64,000 nucleotides of DNA from Bacteroidia bacterium. GTDB taxonomy: Bacteria > Bacteroidota > Bacteroidia > Bacteroidales > F082. Below the pieces are notes generated by a model. That model did no database searches, was not told where the DNA came from, and saw only the letters and a program-made list of their open reading frames with translations. The stretch is from assembly GCA_021287165.1 (NCBI GenBank), contig JAJTAY010000033.1, positions 124,001 through 188,000 on the forward strand, in the 5' to 3' direction. The position numbers were made by a program, and so were the translations under genes. Shown piece by piece: positions 59,862 to 64,000 of this stretch; positions within the stretch are counted from its first letter, which is position 1, and every line of letters starts with the position of its first letter.

Positions 59862-62066
59862 ATGGTGAGGAAGGATGAATACGGACTTCACGAACTTCTG
59901 AAGAAGATATTCGGATTCGACCATTTCAAGGGCAATCAGGAAGCTATTATTAAAAGCGTTCTCGAAGGCAACCATACCTTTGTGGTTATGCCGACCGGCG
60001 GAGGCAAATCGCTTTGCTATCAGTTGCCGGCGCTCATGAGCGAAGGCACAGCAATCGTTGTTTCACCGCTTATTGCCCTGATGAAAAATCAGGTGGATAC
60101 TATCCGCAATTTTGGCACTGAGTATGGCATTGCGCATGTGATGAACTCATCGCTTTCAAGAACCGAACTCAATCAGGTTCGCGAAGATCTGATAGCAAAG
60201 AAAACCAAGCTTTTGTATGTAGCGCCCGAATCGCTCACCAAGGATGAAACTGTTGATTTCCTCAAATCGCTTACCATCTCGTTTATAGCCATCGACGAGG
60301 CCCACTGTATCTCGGAATGGGGTCACGATTTCAGGCCCGAATACCGCAGGTTAAGGCCCATCATCAACGCCATCAATCCGAAGCTGCCCGTGATAGCCCT
60401 AACGGCAACGGCCACCGTAAAAGTTCAGCAGGACATCCTTAAAAATCTGGAAATCACCAACGCCAAAATATTCAAATCGTCGTTCGACAGGCCAAACCTT
60501 TATTATGAGGTGAAGCCAAAGACGGACGATGTAATGAAGGATATTATCAGGTATATCAAAAACAATCCTGGAAAATCGGGTATTGTTTATTGCCTGAGCC
60601 GCAAAAAAGTTGAGGAGATAGCCGAAACGCTTGAAGTAAACGGCATCAGGGCATTGCCCTACCATGCCGGACTCGACAGCGGAACACGCACCGCAAACCA
60701 GGATAAGTTTTTGATGGAAGAAGCGGAGGTAATTGTGGCTACCATTGCCTTCGGCATGGGTATCGATAAGCCGGATATCCGATTTGTGATACATCACGAT
60801 ATGCCAAAAAGCCTCGAAGGTTATTATCAGGAAACTGGAAGAGCAGGTCGCGACGATGGCGAAGGCAACTGTCTGGCTTTCTTCAGCGAAAATGACATTA
60901 CTAAACTCGACAAGTTTAATAAAGATAAGTCGGTAGCCGAGCAGGAAATAGCCCGCGAACTCCTCAACGAAGTTGTCAACTATGCCGAATCGACAGTTTG
61001 CCGGCATAAGCTGCTGCTGCACTATTTTGGCGAGACCTATGAGCAGGATAACTGCGGGGCATGCGACAACTGCCTCAACCCCAAGGAAAAAGTTGACGGC
61101 CAGGAAGACGTAAAATTAGTTATTGAAGCGGTGCTTAGCTTGAAGCAACAATTCAAGGCCAAGCAGATTGTTGAACTCATTACCGGGAAAAAGTCGGGCG
61201 ATATCAAAAGCCTTAAGCTCGACAACAACGAGTTTTTCGGTGCTGGCGAAGAAGAAGACGAGCGTTATTGGAATGCCGTTATCCGTCAGGCACTTATTCA
61301 TAAGTTGCTGAGCAAGGAAATTGAAAATTATGGCATTCTAAAGGTGACTAAAGAAGGCAAAGACTACCTGAAAAAGCCCTTCACCATCATGCTGGCCAAA
61401 GACCATAAATACGACGGCCAGGAAGACGACGAGCTTGAAGCTGCCAAAGCCGGCGGCCCAAAGGGCAGCGGCACCGATACCACCTTGTTTTCGATGCTGA
61501 AGGACTTGCGCAAAGCCATTTCGAAGAAGGAAAATCTGCCTCCTTTCGTTATATTCCAGGACCCCTCGCTCGAGGATATGGCCATACAGTATCCTATTAC
61601 TATTGATGAACTTACACAAATTGTCGGCGTTGGAACGGGAAAAGCCACCAAATACGGCGAACCTTTCATTAAGCTCATCAGGCAATATGTGGAAGAAAAC
61701 GAGATTATCCGGCCTAATGACATGGTGGTTAAGTCGGTGCCCAGCAAAGCAGGTCTTAAAGTGGAAATCATCAAGGCCATCGACCGCAAAATGCAGCTTG
61801 AAGACATCGCTTATGCAAAGAACCTGACTTTCGACGAACTGCTCACCGAAATGGAAAGCATCGTTTCAAGCGGTTCGCGCATCGATATCCGATACTATAT
61901 CGACGAATTTGTGGATGAATACCATCAGGAAGAAATTATTGACTACTTCCGCGAAGCGGAAACCGATTCGGTGGAAGTAGCCCTCCGTACCCTGGGCGAT
62001 TCGGAATATACCGAAGAGGAAATCAGACTGATGCGTATTAAATTCATTTCGGAGGTAGGTAATTAA
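59862..62066 (+). CDS. recQ: ATP-dependent DNA helicase RecQ
   Basis: 3'-5' DNA helicase for recombination and fork repair. The 734 residues show the Q-motif FGFDHFKGNQEAII, Walker A MPTGGGKSLCYQLPA, DEAH box IDEAHCISEWGHDFRPEYR with the aromatic-rich loop, motif V ATIAFGMGIDKPDIR and motif VI QETGRAGRDD. Next come the zinc-binding Cys set CRHKLLLHYFGE with CGACDNC (about 375-410), a winged-helix region, an HRDC domain (about 545-625, with VGVGTGKATKYG) and a C-terminal helical extension (about 640-734). The length and tail are as expected for the long RecQ of this phylum. Confidence 0.95.
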   Translation: MVRKDEYGLHELLKKIFGFDHFKGNQEAIIKSVLEGNHTFVVMPTGGGKSLCYQLPALMSEGTAIVVSPLIALMKNQVDTIRNFGTEYGIAHVMNSSLSRTELNQVREDLIAKKTKLLYVAPESLTKDETVDFLKSLTISFIAIDEAHCISEWGHDFRPEYRRLRPIINAINPKLPVIALTATATVKVQQDILKNLEITNAKIFKSSFDRPNLYYEVKPKTDDVMKDIIRYIKNNPGKSGIVYCLSRKKVEEIAETLEVNGIRALPYHAGLDSGTRTANQDKFLMEEAEVIVATIAFGMGIDKPDIRFVIHHDMPKSLEGYYQETGRAGRDDGEGNCLAFFSENDITKLDKFNKDKSVAEQEIARELLNEVVNYAESTVCRHKLLLHYFGETYEQDNCGACDNCLNPKEKVDGQEDVKLVIEAVLSLKQQFKAKQIVELITGKKSGDIKSLKLDNNEFFGAGEEEDERYWNAVIRQALIHKLLSKEIENYGILKVTKEGKDYLKKPFTIMLAKDHKYDGQEDDELEAAKAGGPKGSGTDTTLFSMLKDLRKAISKKENLPPFVIFQDPSLEDMAIQYPITIDELTQIVGVGTGKATKYGEPFIKLIRQYVEENEIIRPNDMVVKSVPSKAGLKVEIIKAIDRKMQLEDIAYAKNLTFDELLTEMESIVSSGSRIDIRYYIDEFVDEYHQEEIIDYFREAETDSVEVALRTLGDSEYTEEEIRLMRIKFISEVGN

Positions 62067-62082
62067 TCACTCCTTCCATCGC

Positions 62083-62472
62083 ATGCCCGAACCAAACGCC
62101 CTGACCAGAATCGGACTTTTAGTTGTTTTTGCGGCAATACTAATTACTGCCTGCGGGACGCCGAAAGCACGGCAAGCGAAGCCGAAAGTGCTCATCAGCC
62201 AAAACACACTAACCCAGGTGCTCACCGATGTTCACCTTGTAGAGGCTGCGATGAATATGCGTCGAAATAATGGTCAGGAATTTGAGAGCCAAAAGAATGC
62301 GATTTTCGACTCGGTTTTCGTGCACTACTCGATCACACCCCAGATTCTGGAAGATAATCTGCTATACTACAATCAGCAGCCCCAAATCATGGAAAAGGTT
62401 TATCAGGACGTCATCGATAGCCTGATGAGCCTGCAGAAAAACCTGCGTCTCGACGACGGAATGCCCCGCTAA
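62083..62472 (+). CDS. DUF4296-type lipoprotein
   Basis: A 129-residue envelope protein with a lipobox (AILITACGTP, Cys about residue 24). The body reads LTQVLTDVHLVEAAMNMRRN and, later, FDSVFVHYSITPQILEDNLLYYNQQPQIMEKVYQDVIDSL, the pattern of the Bacteroidota-specific DUF4296 family of unknown role. It starts 16 nt after recQ and overlaps the convergent lipoprotein gene by 4 nt. Confidence 0.82.
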   Translation: MPEPNALTRIGLLVVFAAILITACGTPKARQAKPKVLISQNTLTQVLTDVHLVEAAMNMRRNNGQEFESQKNAIFDSVFVHYSITPQILEDNLLYYNQQPQIMEKVYQDVIDSLMSLQKNLRLDDGMPR

Positions 62473-62885
62473 CGGGTGAAAAGGGCAAAGCGGTTTTCGG
62501 CACTGCCGCTCACTACAAGGTTATAAGTAAACTCCAGCCTTGAGGAATTCTTGTAAATTCCTGTTCCCGACACCTGCCATCCATTGCCGATTACCGAACT
62601 GGTGAGCGTAAGTGTATTGCCTACCACAAGGGCCGTAGCCGTTCCGCCTGAGGCGGCAAAATTCTGAATGCGCACTTCGGTGGAGTTCGACGGGTTGCGC
62701 GAGATGCTTACGGTGTAGTTCACCTTGAGCTCATTGTCGCGAACGCTCCAGCTCCCAAGGTATTTCTCTATGGGATCGGTATCAGGACCGATTTCCTCGT
62801 CGAGATTGCAGGATGGGAGCATTAAAGACAAAAAAAGCGCAGTAACCCAAAAAATCACTGCGCTGAATTTTTTTATCGTTTTCAT
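62469..62885 (-). CDS. Small putative lipoprotein, unknown function
   Basis: I do not recognise the family. The ATG at 62885 gives 138 residues (an in-frame TTG two codons upstream is less likely) with a signal and lipobox (LSLMLPSCNLDEE, Cys about residue 26). The mature domain is beta-rich, about 95 residues (YLGSWSVRDNELKVNYTVSISR), and resembles lipocalin-like small lipoproteins in overall pattern. It begins 2 nt before the stop codon of the upstream thioredoxin-like gene, so it is probably co-translated with it. Confidence 0.72.
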   Translation of the reverse strand: MKTIKKFSAVIFWVTALFLSLMLPSCNLDEEIGPDTDPIEKYLGSWSVRDNELKVNYTVSISRNPSNSTEVRIQNFAASGGTATALVVGNTLTLTSSVIGNGWQVSGTGIYKNSSRLEFTYNLVVSGSAENRFALFTR

Positions 62886-62887
62886 AC

Positions 62888-63679
62888 TCAATTGTTTACC
62901 ACGAATATCTTTTTCAGAATCCTTTCCTTTTCAGTGGTAAAAGCTACAAAAAAGATGCCGTTTGGCAAGGCTGACGAAGAAATATTTAAGCTGTGATTTC
63001 CCGCCTCAAGACGTTTCGTTGGAAGCAACTGATCGATCTTTCTGCCACTAATGTCCAGCAGGTCGATGGATACTGCAGAGGCCTGTTTCAGTGAAAAACG
63101 AATGGCGGATTGCCCATTTACAGGATTCGGGAAAATGCTCAGTTCATCGTCCTTCTGTCGGGGGTCGAGGCCAACCAATGCTCCTCCGGCCAATATTACG
63201 GCATCAATGATGTTGTCGGTGGTTGGAGGCCAGATATAAGGATTGGAAATCGATTTGTCGGGCTTGATAACGATTACCGTCGGGTAGGCTGAGAGCTGAA
63301 AAAGGTGAAAGGCCGCATTGCCTCCGCCGTCGAGGCCGCTGGCTGTTGGAAATGTGAGGTTGAAAACTGAATCGAAAAAGATGACATCAGGGTTGGTTCC
63401 GTTGTAGTTGATCCCCATGAAAAATACATTGCCAAGGTTGCGCCCAAAGGCCTCAAAAGCTCCCTGAAAATGAGGAGCATAGAGTTGACAGGGGCCACAG
63501 GAAACAGAAAAAAAGTCGAGCACCACAATTTTACCCTGGTCGAGCAGCGGATAAAGCTCAACTACCGTGCCATCAATGGTTTTAACATTAAAGTTGGGTG
63601 CAACGGTTAATGGAGTCTGGGCTTTTGCGTATTGTGCGAAGACTGAGAATAGGAACAGTAAAGGTAATAGTCTTTTCAT
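62888..63679 (-). CDS. Secreted thioredoxin-like protein with type IX sorting domain
   Basis: A 263-residue protein: signal peptide (ending AQYAKAQ), a TlpA/ResA-like thioredoxin domain (about 25-170) with FFSVSCGPCQLYAPHF, and a C-terminal T9SS type A sorting domain (about 180-263) reading FPNPVNG...IRFSLKQASAVSIDLLDISG, LEAGNHSLNISS, LPNGIFFVAF and ending KKIFVVNN. It is predicted to be exported by the type IX system and anchored at, or released from, the cell surface, where a CxxC thiol pair would be unusual. A promoter lies just upstream. Confidence 0.9.
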   Translation of the reverse strand: MKRLLPLLFLFSVFAQYAKAQTPLTVAPNFNVKTIDGTVVELYPLLDQGKIVVLDFFSVSCGPCQLYAPHFQGAFEAFGRNLGNVFFMGINYNGTNPDVIFFDSVFNLTFPTASGLDGGGNAAFHLFQLSAYPTVIVIKPDKSISNPYIWPPTTDNIIDAVILAGGALVGLDPRQKDDELSIFPNPVNGQSAIRFSLKQASAVSIDLLDISGRKIDQLLPTKRLEAGNHSLNISSSALPNGIFFVAFTTEKERILKKIFVVNN

Positions 63680-63704
63680 GCCTGATCAGGATGGTAAATA
63701 TCTA

Positions 63705-63736
63705 CAAATATATATGTATTCGTTGAAGTCCGTCAA
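63705..63736 (-). promoter_or_regulatory. Promoter of the T9SS thioredoxin-like gene
   Basis: Minus-strand TTG (63734-63736), 21 nt, TATATTTG (63705-63712), 25 nt before the start codon. Confidence 0.6.
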
Positions 63737-63783
63737 GCCGGCCCAATGACAGCTGTTAAGCACTATCAAATAAACACTGATAA

Positions 63784-64000
63784 TCAGCGAATAAGATCAA
63801 ATACCCTGGAAGCGAGCCGGCTTGCACCGATGCGGAAAAGCTTGGGATTGAGCCATTGCTCGCCAAGAATACCTTTTACAAGCTTGTAATAAATTAGCGC
63901 CGTTTCGGGCTCAGCTATGCCTCCTGCAGGTTTAAACCCAACTTTTCGGCCGGTCAGCTGGTGATACTCGCCGATTGTTTCGAGCATCACCACGGCAGCT
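63784..64000 (-). CDS. deoC: Deoxyribose-phosphate aldolase, C-terminal part (cut by window)
   Basis: The open frame runs to the window edge and reads AAVVMLETIGEYHQLTGRKV, then GFKPAGGIAEPETAL and LFRIGASRLASRVFDLIR, the C-terminal part of class I deoxyribose-phosphate aldolase (TIM barrel). It splits deoxyribose 5-phosphate in nucleoside breakdown. KPAGGI and FRIGAS form the phosphate-binding end of the barrel; the catalytic lysines lie off-window. About 72 codons are visible. Confidence 0.88.
   Translation of the reverse strand, partial: AAVVMLETIGEYHQLTGRKVGFKPAGGIAEPETALIYYKLVKGILGEQWLNPKLFRIGASRLASRVFDLIR

Overview
The window is a chromosomal segment of a bacterium of the phylum Bacteroidota, probably a Bacteroidales-like lineage. 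Supporting signs are: many upstream regions carrying the phylum's TAnnTTTG -7 box, often with TTTG or TTG about 19-21 nt upstream; a type IX secretion sorting domain; a GldA-type ABC ATPase; a DUF4296 lipoprotein; an FtsZ tail ending in FLHDNVD; and the gene order murD-ftsW-murG-murC-ftsQ-ftsA-ftsZ. Base composition looks even. I saw no rRNA, tRNA, insertion sequence, prophage or CRISPR array.

Layout. 1-8858 (+): the 3' half of the division and cell-wall cluster, from murD (cut by the window edge) to ftsZ, then a YqeY-like gene and a run of three hairpins ending in a terminator. 9027-11754 (-): ribosomal operon rplM-rpsI-rpsB-tsf with a clear promoter. 11870-13955 (-): two overlapping lipoprotein genes of unknown function. 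14055-19337 (-): a five-PAS hybrid histidine kinase followed by an aldehyde:ferredoxin oxidoreductase, probably one transcript. 19468-21481 (+): arsenic resistance operon arsR-acr3-arsC. 21644-36731 (-): a 15-kb surface-protein locus with three giant LruC/DUF4842 proteins, two near-duplicate small lipoproteins and one unknown secreted protein. Two of the giants carry 6 and 10 tandem 297-bp Ig-like units. 36912-40145 (-): TrkH potassium channel subunit and isocitrate dehydrogenase. 40206-43064 (+): gldA, metK behind what reads as a SAM-II riboswitch, and a MmcQ/YjbR protein. 43068-47764: membrane-anchored thioredoxin, then a convergent, overlapping pair made of a GT4 glycosyltransferase with a helical C-terminal domain and a GH130 phosphorylase-like protein fused to a response-regulator receiver. 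47889-51607: PspC-PadR pair, exported isochorismatase-like hydrolase, M48 lipoprotein protease. 51735-57337: TPR histidine kinase, queA, an outer-membrane barrel, pssA. 57248-59492 (-): kdsD, an AhpD-like gene and lptB, i.e. LPS precursor supply and LPS export. 59604-62472 (+): a candidate small RNA, recQ, DUF4296 lipoprotein. 62469-64000 (-): small lipoprotein, T9SS-sorted thioredoxin-like protein, and the end of deoC.

Most of the window is housekeeping. The parts most worth following up are the GH130-receiver fusion facing a GT4 enzyme (possibly phosphorelay-controlled turnover of an intracellular mannan-like glycan), the LruC locus with its paired lipoproteins, the SAM-II element before metK, and the unassigned RNA before recQ. 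All functional statements come from reading motifs by eye; no database search was run.
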